The position numbers and the translations under genes were made by a program. Of a stretch of 64,000 nt of DNA, positions 1 to 8,427 are shown piece after piece. Within the stretch, counting starts at the first letter, position 1; each line of letters opens with the position of its first letter. Origin of the DNA: SHLQ01 sp033344795. GTDB lineage: Bacteria > Actinomycetota > Acidimicrobiia > Acidimicrobiales > SHLQ01. The notes beneath the pieces were generated by a model that saw only the letters and a program-made list of their open reading frames with translations, did not search any database and was not told where the DNA came from. The DNA is taken from the NCBI GenBank assembly GCA_033344795.1, contig JAWPMS010000001.1, forward strand, positions 868,001 through 932,000, given 5' to 3'.

Positions 1-416
1 AGGAAGTGCTTTCGGATGATCTCCTGGCAAGGGTCGACGTACCGCAGCTGATCATCGTGGGCTCCGACGACAAGACAACGCCGATCGATCCGAACGTCGA
101 ACGATTGTGGGCACTGACCTCTGGTTCTCCGACCTATCGCGTCGAGCTGGCCAAGGCAGAACACCTCACCTTCACCGATCTGTGCGACTACGTCACGTTC
201 CTCCCCGAACTTGGGACGGTGCCCGATTTTGTGACGACCGAACTCGCGCGTCGCTCAGAAGCCGGGTGCGCTCCTGATGACATGCCCAGCGCTCGATCAC
301 AAGAGCTGACGAACACGTTTGCCATTCGATTCCTCGACGAGTTCTACGAGGGGGAACCCTTCATCGACCTCGCGAGTGAGCTCCTGCCCGACGACGTCGT
401 CTTCGCGGCCCGCTGA
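1..416 (+). CDS. alpha/beta hydrolase, C-terminal part (5' end outside window)
   Basis: This reading frame is open from the window edge to a TGA stop, so only the last 137 or so residues are present. It begins with a strand ending in a GSDD turn, matching the acid-residue loop of alpha/beta hydrolases. It then has an AEHLTF segment that fits the catalytic-histidine loop. The Ser nucleophile elbow must lie upstream. The form of the tail (SG-P-YRV, then H-TFTDLCD) resembles dienelactone-hydrolase or PAF-acetylhydrolase-like secreted or cytosolic esterases. The substrate cannot be read from the fragment. A GTG at position 6 is only an internal codon, because the frame continues upstream of it. 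Confidence 0.7.
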   Translation, partial: EVLSDDLLARVDVPQLIIVGSDDKTTPIDPNVERLWALTSGSPTYRVELAKAEHLTFTDLCDYVTFLPELGTVPDFVTTELARRSEAGCAPDDMPSARSQELTNTFAIRFLDEFYEGEPFIDLASELLPDDVVFAAR

Positions 417-437
417 CGAAACCTCTCCGGATACGGG

Positions 438-1148
438 CTACGGGTGGCCGGCCTCACCCGAGGCGTCAGCGTCAAGAAGCACCGTTGCCCTCGCCTGTGT
501 GGGCAAGGTGGCTGGAATCGCTGGGTCGTTGTCGAGAAACTGCTCAACGGCCTGTCGTTTCGAGGCACCTCCAATCACCCACAACAGCTCCTTCGCACGG
601 TCGAGCACAGGCCACGTGAGGCTCATGCGTCGCCGCCCTTGATACTCACCCGTCAGCGCAACATCGACCTCCTCGACATCGAGGATTGGATCGCCGGGGA
701 TGAGCGACGCGGTGTGGCCGTCACTTCCGAGACCGAGCTGAATCAGATCGAACACCACCGGACTCCCTGCGATCGCGTCGAGAGACCTTGCGTACTCGGC
801 GGCAGCGAGCACCGGGTCCTCGGCGGTCACGGGCATCAGCCACAGGCCAGCGGGTTTGTTCAGCTCCACAAACCCGTCGGTGAGAAGCGCCTGATCGAGC
901 ATCGTCGCGTTTCGATCGGGGTCGCCATCAGGGGCCAGGCGCTCGTCGACCTGGAACAGATGTGTACGACTCCAATCGAGTTCCGAACGTTCGCTCAGGA
1001 GCTCGAGCATTCGTCGCGGAGTGGTCCCACCGGAAACGGCCCAGACGAAGAGACCGCGCTCGTCAATGGCAACGGCCGCCGCCGCGAGAACGACTTCGAC
1101 CGCTCGCTCGGCGAGCGCCTCTCCGTCCGCGAGGATCTCGACGTTCAT
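438..1148 (-). CDS. pgl: 6-phosphogluconolactonase
   Basis: Hydrolyses 6-phosphogluconolactone to 6-phosphogluconate, the second step of the oxidative pentose phosphate pathway, in the cytosol. The 236-residue product has the family marks: AVSGGTTPRRML near the N terminus, the FQVDERL block, and LGLGSDGHTASLIPG in the middle, which carries the active-site region of the DevB/Pgl family. I start it at the ATG whose ATGA overlaps the zwf stop, giving the usual family length; the frame stays open upstream but inside zwf. It is the last gene of gnd-zwf-pgl and is probably translationally coupled to zwf. Confidence 0.93.
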   Translation of the reverse strand: MNVEILADGEALAERAVEVVLAAAAVAIDERGLFVWAVSGGTTPRRMLELLSERSELDWSRTHLFQVDERLAPDGDPDRNATMLDQALLTDGFVELNKPAGLWLMPVTAEDPVLAAAEYARSLDAIAGSPVVFDLIQLGLGSDGHTASLIPGDPILDVEEVDVALTGEYQGRRRMSLTWPVLDRAKELLWVIGGASKRQAVEQFLDNDPAIPATLPTQARATVLLDADASGEAGHP

Positions 1149-2536
1149 GCGCAAGCCGAACCCGCGGTACGGGGAGCGACGCGATCGGCTTCCAGCGGAC
1201 CCCAGGAGCCGGCCGGGTATGGCAAGACTGGGGTGGGAGATTCGAGCATCGGCTCGACGATTCGCCACGCCTCTTCGACGCCATCTTGACGGGCGAAGAG
1301 TCGCTCGTCGCCAACGAGCGCATCTGCGATCAGTCTCTCGTACGCATCCGGCCCGTCGCCGCCGAGCGCGTCTCCGTAGTCGACGCTCATGTCCACGTCA
1401 TCGCTCACCATCGCGAGACCAGGGACTTTTGCCTGCATCGTCATCGTGATCGCGTCATCGGGCTTCATCCGGAAGCGCAATCGGTTTGGCTCGGGACACA
1501 CGTCGGACTCCGAGAACAACATCCTGGGCGGTTGCTGAAAGACAACCACTGCTTCGGTCACGGTCTCCGCCATCGCCTTGCCTGCCCGAATGTGGAAAGG
1601 CACACCGGCCCAGCGCCAGGATTCGATCTCGAGTGTCATCGCGGCGAATGTTTCGGTGTCCGATCCCTCGGCGACACCCTCCTCGTCGAGATAGCCCGCC
1701 ACTTGACCACGGACGACCTTGGCAGGATCGAGCTGCTTGATCGCCTTGAGCACCTTCACCTTCTCGTCACGGAGTGCGCCTGGGTCCTGGCTCGCAGGAG
1801 GTTCCATGGCCATGAGCGCGACCATCTGCAACAGGTGGTTCTGCACCACGTCTCGAATCGCCCCCACCTCGTCATAGAACGCCCCGCGTCCTTCGATGCC
1901 AAAGGCCTCACACATCGTGATCGTGACCGACTCGACGTGGTGACGATTCCAAATCGGCTCGAGCATCGAATTGGCGAATCTGAAGACCATCAGGTTCTGC
2001 ACCGGCTCCTTGCCGAGGAAGTGATCGATCCGAAAGATCTGCGTCTCGTCAAGGTGTTTGTGGAGCGTGGCGTTGAGATCCTGCGCAGACGCCAGGTCGC
2101 GTCCAAAGGGTTTCTCGACGACGACCCGACCTCGATCGGTCATTCCGACGCTGGCCAAACCCTCGACGACATCGTCGAAAAGAAACGGAGGGATCGCCAG
2201 AAACGACAGCGGCAACTCCGCGCCGTCGGCCAGCTCGGCGACCCTCGACCACGTGCTTTCATCGGTGTAGTCGCCCGAGAGGTATCGAATATGGGCACAC
2301 ATCGCTTCGAGGGCATCGACGTCGACGTCATCGCCAACGCTCGCTTGCACCGACTCTCGAGCCCGCTCCCGCAGTTGCTCGTCCCCCCAGTCCGATCGCG
2401 CAATCCCGACGATTGGCACATCGAGCCGTCCCTCGACCGTCAACTGATAGAGGGCCGGGAACAGCTTCTTTCGTGCAAGATCGCCGGTCGCGCCAAACAG
2501 AAGAAACGCATCGGCAGGAGCATGTGCTGAAGACAA
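1145..2536 (-). CDS. zwf: glucose-6-phosphate 1-dehydrogenase
   Basis: Oxidises glucose 6-phosphate to 6-phosphogluconolactone with reduction of NAD(P)+. The 463-residue protein has the Rossmann motif GATGDLA at residues 15-21, EKPFGRDL near 141-148 and the signature RIDHFLGKE at 169-177. His234 in the QNHLLQ block fits the catalytic base. Length is slightly short compared with about 500 residues in many bacteria. The start is a TTG three bases after the gnd stop, with an AAGGA ribosome-binding site inside the last gnd codons, which supports this unusual start and coupling to gnd. No opcA-like activator gene is seen next to it. Confidence 0.95.
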   Translation of the reverse strand: MSSAHAPADAFLLFGATGDLARKKLFPALYQLTVEGRLDVPIVGIARSDWGDEQLRERARESVQASVGDDVDVDALEAMCAHIRYLSGDYTDESTWSRVAELADGAELPLSFLAIPPFLFDDVVEGLASVGMTDRGRVVVEKPFGRDLASAQDLNATLHKHLDETQIFRIDHFLGKEPVQNLMVFRFANSMLEPIWNRHHVESVTITMCEAFGIEGRGAFYDEVGAIRDVVQNHLLQMVALMAMEPPASQDPGALRDEKVKVLKAIKQLDPAKVVRGQVAGYLDEEGVAEGSDTETFAAMTLEIESWRWAGVPFHIRAGKAMAETVTEAVVVFQQPPRMLFSESDVCPEPNRLRFRMKPDDAITMTMQAKVPGLAMVSDDVDMSVDYGDALGGDGPDAYERLIADALVGDERLFARQDGVEEAWRIVEPMLESPTPVLPYPAGSWGPLEADRVAPRTAGSACA

Positions 2537-2539
2537 CAG

Positions 2540-3553
2540 CTAGTCCTTCTTCTCATGATGGCCGCCGAACTCTTTGCGCATGGCCGAGATGACCTTGTTC
2601 GAAAAGTCCGCGTTCCCGCGGCTCGAGAACCGATCGAATAGTGATGAGGTGATGGTGGCGGCGGGGACACCGAGCTCGATGGCGGCTTGCACCGTCCAGC
2701 GACCTTCACCCGAGTCCGACACTCGTCCTTGGAACTCGTCGAGTGCGGGGTCGACAGCCAGAGCGTGAGCGGTCAGATCGACCAACCAGCTACTGATGAC
2801 CGAGCCGCGTCGCCACACTTCGGTGATCGCCGCCGGGTCCATGTCGTACTGGTAGTACTTCGGATCTCGAAGCGGCGTCGTTTCGGCATCGGCCGCTCGT
2901 TCGGCCTTCCCGGCACCTGCCGCCTTGAGAATTCCGAGGCCTTCTGCGACGGCGGCCATCATTCCGTACTCGATGCCGTTGTGGACCATCTTCACAAAGT
3001 GGCCAGCGCCGTTTGGCCCACAGTGCAGCCACCCGTTCTCGCCAGGACGCAGCGGCCCGTCATCGTCGAGGGTTCGTTCTGCCGAGTCGACGCCCGGAGC
3101 AAGCGTGTCGAGGAGAGGAGCGATCATCGCCACGCACTCCTCTTCGCCGCCAACCATCATCGAAAAGCCGCGTTCGAGTCCGTACACGCCTCCGCTCGTC
3201 CCGATGTCGACGAAGTGAATGTCTCGCGCCGCGAGCTCCTCGGCCTTGTCGACATCGTCCTGCCACATCGAATTGCCGCCATCGATGATGATGTCGCCGG
3301 CTTCGAAATGTTCGGCGACGGCATCGACGGTCTGACCCGCGAAGGCCGCTGGCACCATGATCCAGGCGACACGTGGCGTCGAGAGTGCAGCGGCAAAGTC
3401 CTCCAACGAGTGGGTGCCAATAGCGCCCTCCGCAGCGATTTCGTCGACAGGTTCTCGGTTTACGTCGTACGCCACTGCCTCGTGTCCATCGAGCATTGCG
3501 CGGCGAACGAGCCCTGCTCCCATTCGCCCGATTCCGACCATTCCAAACTGCAT
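2540..3553 (-). CDS. gnd: 6-phosphogluconate dehydrogenase, decarboxylating (short form)
   Basis: Oxidatively decarboxylates 6-phosphogluconate to ribulose 5-phosphate. The 337-residue protein is the short Gnd type (about 300-340 residues, against about 470 for the long E. coli type). It has the nucleotide-binding MVGIGRMG at residues 5-12, DGGNSMW at 91-97, GTSGGVYG at 118-125, and HFVKMVHNGIEYG with the catalytic Lys188 and Glu195. It is the first gene of the minus-strand operon gnd-zwf-pgl, so all three steps of the oxidative branch are made together. The start ATG is preceded by a purine-rich GAGGG. It diverges from prmA, leaving about 140 bp for promoters. Confidence 0.93.
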   Translation of the reverse strand: MQFGMVGIGRMGAGLVRRAMLDGHEAVAYDVNREPVDEIAAEGAIGTHSLEDFAAALSTPRVAWIMVPAAFAGQTVDAVAEHFEAGDIIIDGGNSMWQDDVDKAEELAARDIHFVDIGTSGGVYGLERGFSMMVGGEEECVAMIAPLLDTLAPGVDSAERTLDDDGPLRPGENGWLHCGPNGAGHFVKMVHNGIEYGMMAAVAEGLGILKAAGAGKAERAADAETTPLRDPKYYQYDMDPAAITEVWRRGSVISSWLVDLTAHALAVDPALDEFQGRVSDSGEGRWTVQAAIELGVPAATITSSLFDRFSSRGNADFSNKVISAMRKEFGGHHEKKD

Positions 3554-3692
3554 GATTATTCGCCCTCTGACTCGTCGGCCCTGTCTCGGACCCCTCGGTG
3601 GTCAACACCATCATTGCCTCCCGAGGCCTCGAGACACGGCGTTTGTGACCATCGATTGCGACAGCGCGTCGAATAGAGCACGCTTGGGCCCC

Positions 3693-4595
3693 ATGGACGT
3701 TTCGCTGCGCTGCCCGATAACCGCAGATGAAGACATCCCCCTCGAGGTACTGACAGACATCATCGGTGCCGAACTCTTTGCCCTCGGAGCAAACGCGATC
3801 GGCGAGGAAGAGGTCGCTACGGCCCCAGCCGGAGCGGAGAGCACGGTCCTCGTCGCAGGATTCGCATCCGAGCTCGCAGCGCTGCGTGCGCTCGACCACT
3901 TGATCACTCGTCATACCAACGCGATCGGCGAGACGACCATTGCACCGTCGCCCACCGAGTGGATGGTTTCACAGCGGGCCGGTCTCGACCCGACGCAGAT
4001 CGGACCATGGCACATTCGGGCCCCGTGGGATGCACAACCAACACATGTCGACTCGACGCATGATGTGGTCATCGACCCGGGTGCCGCGTTCGGCCACGGC
4101 GCGCACCCGTCGACGGTGCTCGCGATCGAGCTCTTCATCCGACGTGCGAAAGACCACAGATGCCTGATCGATGTCGGCACCGGGACCGGTGTGATCGCCA
4201 TCATCGGTGCTCGACTTGGCCTGACGGTCGAAGCGATCGAATCCGATCATGTGGCAGCCGAGGTGGCCTGGCGCAACATCGACCGAAACGCCGCCTACCC
4301 GCACGATGACGTGAACGAGTTGATCACCCTGACCCATGAGGATGCGGCGGGGCGGCGACGCCCGGACAGCGACTCACTGGTGCTCGCGAATGTCACGCTC
4401 GATGTACACCGAATGATCGCCCCGGTTTACCGCTCGGCATCGACCCTGATTCTGTCGGGACTCCTGTGCCGACAGGTCACCGAAGCAGCGGCGTTGTACC
4501 CACAACATGAGGCAAGAACGATCCGAACTCACGGTGAGTGGGCGGGTATCGAACTTGTGCTTCCCAAACGGTTGTCAGCGGCATCGACGGGCTAG
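3693..4595 (+). CDS. prmA: ribosomal protein L11 methyltransferase (PrmA-like)
   Basis: A SAM-dependent methyltransferase predicted to modify ribosomal protein L11. The 300-residue product has an N-terminal ferredoxin-like region, then GAAFGHGAHPST (compare the family block AFGTGxHPTT) and the SAM-binding motif I DVGTGTGVIAI, followed by an acidic ESDH at the end of the next strand. LVLANVTLDV stands where the family has the substrate-site N-[IV]-x-x block. The frame is open far upstream, over antisense gnd; I chose the first ATG giving family length, although an in-frame GTG about 45 bases earlier is possible. No clear ribosome-binding site decides between them. Confidence 0.82.
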   Translation: MDVSLRCPITADEDIPLEVLTDIIGAELFALGANAIGEEEVATAPAGAESTVLVAGFASELAALRALDHLITRHTNAIGETTIAPSPTEWMVSQRAGLDPTQIGPWHIRAPWDAQPTHVDSTHDVVIDPGAAFGHGAHPSTVLAIELFIRRAKDHRCLIDVGTGTGVIAIIGARLGLTVEAIESDHVAAEVAWRNIDRNAAYPHDDVNELITLTHEDAAGRRRPDSDSLVLANVTLDVHRMIAPVYRSASTLILSGLLCRQVTEAAALYPQHEARTIRTHGEWAGIELVLPKRLSAASTG

Positions 4596-4647
4596 ATTTC
4601 TCCGGCGAATCTCATTGGGAACACGCCCTGGCCGAAAGGAGATCCGT

Positions 4648-5556
4648 ATGGCGCAAGACCCAAAGACCGACGAGTATTACCCCATTCGGTGGAAGATCGC
4701 CGATGCGGTCGAGGACATCTTCGTCTTGCATCGGTCGAAGGCAATCGGCGTGATTGCTTTGATCGGTCTTGCATTCATCCTGTTCGGATTTCTCTTGCTT
4801 GGATGGGGCGGAGCAACGTCTCAGACCAACACGGCAAACCCCGCTTCCTCGAGCAGCACTGCCACGATCGGCGACACCGACGATGCCGAAGACGGCTCCG
4901 GGACGACCGTCTCCTCGGCTGCCCCGTCCACAACCGCAGCTCCCACGACTGCCGCACCGACGACAGCGCCAGCCACCACAGCCCCCACCACCACGTTGGC
5001 GGTCTCCAGCCGCGGGGTCGCCACGCCCGAACAATTGGCGGCGACCGAGTCGGGGCCGGTCATCGAACTCTCTCCCTCGGTGATCAGACTCGCCGGCGGA
5101 CTGACGACCGATGCCGAGGCCGATGCGGTCGTCGAGCTGGTCGAATCGATCTTCACCGAGATCGAGGTCGACGATCAGCAGGTTGTCGATGATGGCTTCG
5201 AGAGCGTCGAGACCTGGAACTTCCGGCTCTCTGCCCCAGATCTCTTCGGATACAACAGCGATGCCCTCAATGCCACGTACCTCCCATTGGTCGATCAACT
5301 CGCCGCAGCCGCAATCGACGCAGGCACGTGGCGTATCGAGGTCAGTGGACACACCGATGATTCGGGTCCGGCACCCGGCAACCAACGTTTGAGCGAACGT
5401 CGAGCGGCATCTGCGGCGCAACGACTCATCAGCGAAGGCGTGAACGCGGGGCAGGTGACATCCATCGGCCGTGGCGAGGAAGACCCCGTGGCCACCAACG
5501 ACACCGAAGCGGGACGGCTCGCAAACAGGCGGGTCGAGTTCTTGGTCACTCCGTAG
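4648..5556 (+). CDS. membrane-anchored OmpA-family protein with Thr-rich linker
   Basis: The 302-residue protein begins with a short cytosolic part and one membrane segment at about residues 31-54. A Thr/Ala/Pro-rich low-complexity linker (about 55-120) and a C-terminal OmpA/MotB-type domain (about 190-300) follow. That domain shows GHTDDSG, then the conserved LSERRAASA and NRRVEF blocks, which bind diaminopimelate-type peptidoglycan in the family. It probably tethers the membrane to the cell wall. An AAAGGAG ribosome-binding site seven bases before the ATG fixes the start. It follows prmA by about 50 bases and may be co-transcribed with it. A second protein of this kind lies at 11.8 kb. Confidence 0.82.
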   Translation: MAQDPKTDEYYPIRWKIADAVEDIFVLHRSKAIGVIALIGLAFILFGFLLLGWGGATSQTNTANPASSSSTATIGDTDDAEDGSGTTVSSAAPSTTAAPTTAAPTTAPATTAPTTTLAVSSRGVATPEQLAATESGPVIELSPSVIRLAGGLTTDAEADAVVELVESIFTEIEVDDQQVVDDGFESVETWNFRLSAPDLFGYNSDALNATYLPLVDQLAAAAIDAGTWRIEVSGHTDDSGPAPGNQRLSERRAASAAQRLISEGVNAGQVTSIGRGEEDPVATNDTEAGRLANRRVEFLVTP

Positions 5557-5566
5557 GAAACAGCGG

Positions 5567-6364
5567 TCAGCCGCGCGCTGCCCACCATGTGTCGAGTCGG
5601 CTCTCGAGTTCTTCGCGGTCGAGAGTTCCCTCGGACCGTTTGAGTTCGAGGAGCATCCGAACCGCTTCGCCGACCGCAGGCCCCGGCGAGATTCCGAGGT
5701 ACTCCATGACGTCCGCACCATCCATGTCGGGACGCTCAGCAGCGAGGCGATCCGCCTCGGCGAGCTCGCCGATGCGACGTTCCAGGTCATCCATCGCCGC
5801 CTGGATCCCTTCGAGCTTGCGCGCGTTTCGGGTTGTGCAGTCACATCGAATGAGATGGTTGAGATCACCAAGGAGCGGTCCGGCCTCGCGTGCGTAGCGT
5901 CGGACCGCCGAATCGGACCAGCCGTCGGAATACCCTTTGAAGCGGCCGGACATTCGAACGAGTTCTGAGACGTCGTCAACGAGCGACTCGTCGAATCCCA
6001 GAGCGTCGAGCCGCTTGCGGGTCATGCGTGCGCCAACGGCCTCGTGGTGTCGGAAGGTGACTCCTTCGTCATCGATGCGCCGCGTCCGCGGCTTTCCAAC
6101 GTCGTGAAAGAGCGCCGCCAACCGAATCGTCAGATCCGGACGAGTCTTTGCCGTGACGGCCACCGTGTGCGAAAGCACATCCTTGTGACGATGAATGGGG
6201 TCCTGCTCCATCCGAAGCAACGAGAGCTCGGGTGCAATCTCGTCCATCCGTCCGGAGTCGAAAATGCGCCAAAGGGAGTCCGTTGGGTCATCGGGGCCCA
6301 AGGCCTCGATCAAATCTTCTGCTTCAGGAACTGTGGCCACGGCAGGAAGGATAGCGACGACCAA
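5567..6364 (-). CDS. HD-domain protein like the C-terminal half of a CCA tRNA nucleotidyltransferase
   Basis: The 265-residue protein carries an HD phosphohydrolase domain: His58 and His66 in IHRHKDVLSH, the His87-Asp88 pair in LAALFHDVGKPRT, and His106/His107 in FRHHEAVGA. This run and the following RCDCTTRN helices match the C-terminal HD region of actinobacterial CCA-adding enzymes. The catalytic nucleotidyltransferase head (the GG and DxD motifs) is absent. The TTG start has a good GGAGAAG ribosome-binding site six bases upstream, so the short form appears genuine. It may act as a separate phosphohydrolase, or the CCA-adding activity may be encoded elsewhere. The next gene upstream is divergent and unrelated. 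Confidence 0.75.
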   Translation of the reverse strand: MVVAILPAVATVPEAEDLIEALGPDDPTDSLWRIFDSGRMDEIAPELSLLRMEQDPIHRHKDVLSHTVAVTAKTRPDLTIRLAALFHDVGKPRTRRIDDEGVTFRHHEAVGARMTRKRLDALGFDESLVDDVSELVRMSGRFKGYSDGWSDSAVRRYAREAGPLLGDLNHLIRCDCTTRNARKLEGIQAAMDDLERRIGELAEADRLAAERPDMDGADVMEYLGISPGPAVGEAVRMLLELKRSEGTLDREELESRLDTWWAARG

Positions 6365-6378
6365 TTATTCTTCTCCAG

Positions 6379-7056
6379 GTGCACCACGACGAGCAACAGC
6401 CGACTCCCCCAGCCCCGAGGACGCCGCCGGCACCTCAGGGACCACCGGCAAGCCCCGTGAGTCCACCGTCAACTTCCACCGACAACCCGATCGCGGTCGC
6501 TGGCCTCGTCGTTGCGGTGCTCGCTCTGATCCTCTCGATGATCGTGTTAGGCGGGCTTGTCGCGTTCGTCAGTTTCACTCTTTGCATCATCGGACTCCGA
6601 CGATCCAAAACACTCGGACGCGGGCGCGGGCTGGCGATAACGGGAATCATCTTGTCGGTCTTGTCCGTCATCGCGTCAGCTGCGGCCCTCGCGATCATCA
6701 TCGCCACCCTGAACGGTGGTGACGAGGTCGTCCGGAACGGCATTGTCACAACGTCAACAAACAGCGAGTTTCCTCCGCAGGACGATCTCGTCGACTCCGA
6801 GTGCTCCACATCGGAAGGCGGGGATCTTGCGCTCGCCATCATCACCCTCGAGAACAAGAGCACGGGGCGTAGCGTCTATGGCGTGACGGTCGAGTGGGAG
6901 ACGCGGGGCGGAGTGGTCTCGAGCGAGGTGAGCAGCGACTTCGTTGACGCCGGAGCGACAGAGGTACTTCGACTCTTCGGGCCGTCATCGTCGGCGATCC
7001 CCGAAACGTGTCGAGTCACTCGAATCGAACGTTCGGGATTTCGCCTCTTCGGCTAG
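6379..7056 (+). CDS. Pro-rich membrane protein with DUF4190-like double transmembrane unit
   Basis: This is a 225-residue protein of unknown function. The first 35 or so residues are Pro/Ser/Thr-rich. Two hydrophobic segments at about 40-70 and 78-105 are joined by a GLRRSKTLGRGRGLAI loop, the pattern of DUF4190-type membrane proteins. The remaining 110 or so residues form an extracytoplasmic domain with two Cys (one in the DSECSTSEGG block, one near the C terminus) that could form a disulfide. Its fold resembles small FxLYD/DUF-type beta domains that describe bond to a parent compound poorly; no firm match is claimed. The GTG start lies only 14 bases from the divergent HD gene and lacks a clear ribosome-binding site, so the true start could be slightly downstream. 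Confidence 0.62.
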   Translation: MHHDEQQPTPPAPRTPPAPQGPPASPVSPPSTSTDNPIAVAGLVVAVLALILSMIVLGGLVAFVSFTLCIIGLRRSKTLGRGRGLAITGIILSVLSVIASAAALAIIIATLNGGDEVVRNGIVTTSTNSEFPPQDDLVDSECSTSEGGDLALAIITLENKSTGRSVYGVTVEWETRGGVVSSEVSSDFVDAGATEVLRLFGPSSSAIPETCRVTRIERSGFRLFG

Positions 7057-7151
7057 AAAAATTTCTCGTCCGTCGTTTCGACAGCGCGATCGACTGCCAC
7101 TACGGTCGTGCTCGCACGGGTGGAGACCGGGGCCTCGAAGCGAGGTCAAAC

Positions 7152-7460
7152 GTGTCAGTTCAAACCCTAAGTGTGGTGTCAGAGATCCATCGTCCGATGG
7201 ACTATGACCAAGCCCTTGCTTGGTTCAACGGCATCTTGAGCGGCGACGACTGGGGCATGCGCGATCGTGTCGAAGTCGTGTCCGATGACGGCCTGCGCAC
7301 ACTCCATCTCACCGTGTGGGGCAGCCGTTGGACCCTCGAGATCGACATCGAGGAGTCACGAACCCTCGGCGGCGTCATCGTCAGCGCACGTGTCAAGGAC
7401 CCCGCCGTAGGCCATGTACTCCCCGAACTCACGGGACTTGCCAACGCCCTCGTGCCCTAA
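7152..7460 (+). CDS. small hypothetical protein
   Basis: This is a 102-residue cytosolic protein without a recognisable domain. It is acidic and beta-rich, with WGSRWTLEIDIEESR in the middle and a C-terminal helix. I chose a GTG with GAGG six bases upstream; an ATG 45 bases later (MDYDQALAWF) is the alternative and would give 87 residues. The codon pattern is like the neighbouring genes, which supports real coding. It is followed at once by a 399-bp inverted-repeat element that fills the whole gap to the convergent osmC gene. Confidence 0.5.
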   Translation: MSVQTLSVVSEIHRPMDYDQALAWFNGILSGDDWGMRDRVEVVSDDGLRTLHLTVWGSRWTLEIDIEESRTLGGVIVSARVKDPAVGHVLPELTGLANALVP

Positions 7461-7461
7461 C

Positions 7462-7860
7462 TCCCGGGCTTCGCCCGGCTGCTTTCCCGCTCGTTCCTCG
7501 CTCCAGGGCTCAAATCCGTCGCTTCGCTCCTCGATTTCGCGCCTGCTGCGCCGGAGGCGGGGCCCTGGTCGCTCGTCCCTCGCTCCCGCACGCTGGCGAC
7601 TCTCGATGCGGATACCCCACACGTTTGCGCTAACTCAGCCGATGAGAAGGGGTCTGACCCCTTTTTCGAAAAAGGGGTCAGACCCCCCCGCCCTTTCGTT
7701 TCCAAAGACAAACGCCAGCACCCCAGGAGTGAGGGACGAACGACGGAAAGGCGCCTCCGGCGCAGCAGCAAGGATCTCGAAGAGTTCCCAGCATCGAGGA
7801 GCAGCAACCCGAAGGGTTGCCGGCGACCGGATTGCGACAGCTGAAGAGCGAAGCCCGGGA
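7462..7860. repeat. 399-bp imperfect inverted-repeat element with palindromic core
   Basis: The two ends are perfect 13-bp inverted repeats (TCCCGGGCTTCGC at 7462-7474 and its complement at 7848-7860). Inside, TGCTGCGCCGGAGGCG (7544-7559) has an exact inverted partner at 7752-7767. Further matches such as TCGTCCCTC and GCTGGCG lie in the same order in both arms. The core at 7649-7686 is a perfect palindrome. AACT occurs on both outer flanks, which could be a short target duplication. The element fills the gap between two convergent stop codons. Open frames through it are by-products of the repeat. It looks like a MITE- or REP-type sequence; no transposase is encoded. Confidence 0.7.
7649..7686. 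repeat. 38-bp double palindrome, copy 1
   Basis: Two 13-bp units, GGGGTCTGACCCC and its complement, each itself a near-palindrome, are joined by TTTTTCGAAAAA, giving a perfect 19-bp-arm inverted repeat. Each unit followed by its T-run also has the shape of a small intrinsic terminator on either strand, and the element sits between two convergent genes. A second copy with one base difference is at 13090-13127. Confidence 0.85.
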
Positions 7861-7863
7861 AAC

Positions 7864-8289
7864 TCAGAACGTGACTGATTCGTCGAAGACCATGCCGGCT
7901 CCGAGTGTTCGGCGAACGGGGCATTTCTTGGCAATGTCGGCAAGGCGAGCTCGTTGTTCGTCGTCGAAGTCTCCATCCATGAAGACCTCTGCCGTCACGC
8001 TGTGCATGAACCCGGTGGCGTCGTCATCGCAATGCGCGCAATCATCTGCGTGAATACGGTCATAGGTGTAGGTCGCCGAAACCGAGTGGAGCGTCCACCC
8101 CTTCCGTTTGCAATAGAACGAGATCGTGATGCAGGTGCACGCGCCGAGTGCGCCGAGCAACATCTCGTACGGATTCGGTCCGGTGTCGGTTCCGTCGAGT
8201 TCCAGTGGCTCATCGGCGGTCCAGACATGTCGTCCGTTGCGCAGTTCGACGACTGCTCCAGTGGTGAGATCTGCGGTGATTGATGTCAT
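7864..8289 (-). CDS. OsmC family protein
   Basis: A thiol-dependent peroxidase-fold protein of the OsmC/Ohr superfamily (141 residues), predicted to reduce organic hydroperoxides in the cytosol. It has PNPYEMLLGALGACTC with the first redox cysteine at about 51, and KKCPVRRTL near the C terminus with the second. The RIHADDCAHC segment between them is usual in the YhfA-like branch. I start at MTSITADLTTG, the family-like N terminus; an in-frame TTG 60 bases upstream lacks support. It is transcribed alone, convergent with the small protein at 7.2 kb. Confidence 0.85.
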   Translation of the reverse strand: MTSITADLTTGAVVELRNGRHVWTADEPLELDGTDTGPNPYEMLLGALGACTCITISFYCKRKGWTLHSVSATYTYDRIHADDCAHCDDDATGFMHSVTAEVFMDGDFDDEQRARLADIAKKCPVRRTLGAGMVFDESVTF

Positions 8290-8427
8290 CTCGTTACCGT
8301 AGCCGAGACCAGAAATCTGCTTGGTGTGTAGCTTTTTGTCTCCCAACACGACAGTATGTGACAGCTGTGTAACAATTGTTACGGTGTCTTCACGCTTCCT
8401 TCAATCGTTTGCACCCCACCCCGCCAC

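Noticed and set aside
4612..5979. A 455-residue frame on the minus strand
   Set aside because: It is antisense to the OmpA-domain gene, which has a good ribosome-binding site and a recognised domain; a common artefact in high-GC DNA.
7414..7924. Open frames of about 150 residues on both strands with KKGSDP peptides
   Set aside because: They translate the inverted-repeat element and its palindrome; there is no domain and both strands are open only because of the repeat.
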